Source: Salinisphaeraceae bacterium (lineage in GTDB: Bacteria > Pseudomonadota > Gammaproteobacteria > Nevskiales > Salinisphaeraceae). From it: 64,000 bases of DNA. Positions 63,930 to 64,000 of this stretch are shown piece by piece (the first letter of the stretch is position 1; each line of letters opens with the position of its first letter). The DNA lies in contig NYTH01000033.1 of the NCBI GenBank assembly GCA_002683405.1, positions 141,008 to 205,007 on the forward strand, in the 5' to 3' direction. The notes below the pieces were generated by a model. It did not search any database. It was not told where the DNA came from and saw only the letters and a list, made by a program, of their open reading frames with translations. Position numbers and translations under genes: made by a program.

Positions 63930-64000
63930 GCGGAATATTCTCCTGGATCAAGGGTAGAAAATTCCACTTCTGAATCACACTGATTTTCGGGGGGATTACC

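Larger units (their letters stand above)
62806..64000 (-). mobile_element. IS3-family insertion sequence (right end at window edge)
   Basis: Left end TGGTAATCCCCCC at 62806; the window's last bases, reversed, read GGTAATCCCCCC, so the opposite terminal inverted repeat is cut by the window edge by about one base. The repeats stay similar further in (around AGTGGAGC and AGTGGAAT). Length about 1.2 kb. Two overlapping transposase genes, both reading leftwards, fill it. The target duplication cannot be seen because the right flank is missing. It interrupts the SpvB-like gene. Confidence 0.9.

Overview
This 64 kb window is chromosomal DNA of a GC-rich Gram-negative bacterium, most likely a gammaproteobacterium. 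The evidence is a DUF1302/DUF1329/MMPL cluster, an imuA-imuB-dnaE2 mutasome with a LexA box close to the E. coli consensus, a Vibrio/Shewanella-like second TonB system (DUF3450, extended ExbB, ExbB, ExbD, TonB, TPR), DjlA, SufT and REP-like repeats. I cannot name the genus; a Salinisphaerales/Nevskiales-like host is a guess. I see no tRNA, rRNA or CRISPR array.

Layout. (1) 1-8150: the 5' end of a FabG-type reductase gene, then a divergent envelope cluster: a DUF1302 barrel-like protein on the minus strand, and DUF1329, an MMPL/RND transporter and a YCF48 beta-propeller on the plus strand. The DUF1329 gene has an in-frame stop in its signal-peptide region, and a long nested hairpin separates it from the transporter. 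(2) 8160-13290: small housekeeping and stress genes (SRPBCC protein, SufT, DUF3096, DUF1328, acidic lipoprotein, SMP-30-like propeller, DUF4112, peroxiredoxin). (3) 13340-18279: a coupled operon of two paralogous membrane histidine kinases and a LuxR-type regulator; the second kinase has Glu where the phospho-accepting His should be. (4) 18513-34439: a Gly-Asn-rich lipoprotein, DjlA, DUF423, PhzF, convergent ppk1/ppx, MATE pump, acyl-CoA desaturase, thioesterases, RRM protein, M48 lipoprotein protease and UvrD. (5) 34673-36852: a DUF3187 protein and a glutamate-receptor-like potassium channel. (6) 37291-42579: the SOS mutagenesis cassette. (7) 42621-48576: a TetR regulator with its operator, two short-chain dehydrogenases, a DUF4442 protein, catalase and a META lipoprotein. 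(8) 48832-59676: a complete TonB energising system, a tandem REP array, a TonB-dependent receptor and a beta-helix-like surface lipoprotein. (9) 59744-64000: an AT-richer segment with an SpvB/FG-GAP toxin-like gene cut short by an IS3-family element that runs to the window edge.

Two multi-gene systems look like the best leads. The DUF1302-DUF1329-MMPL-YCF48 set could move a hydrophobic compound across the envelope. The TonB2-type operon with its neighbouring receptor and beta-helix lipoprotein could be a dedicated uptake route for an unknown ligand. Both assignments of function are inference from family and context.
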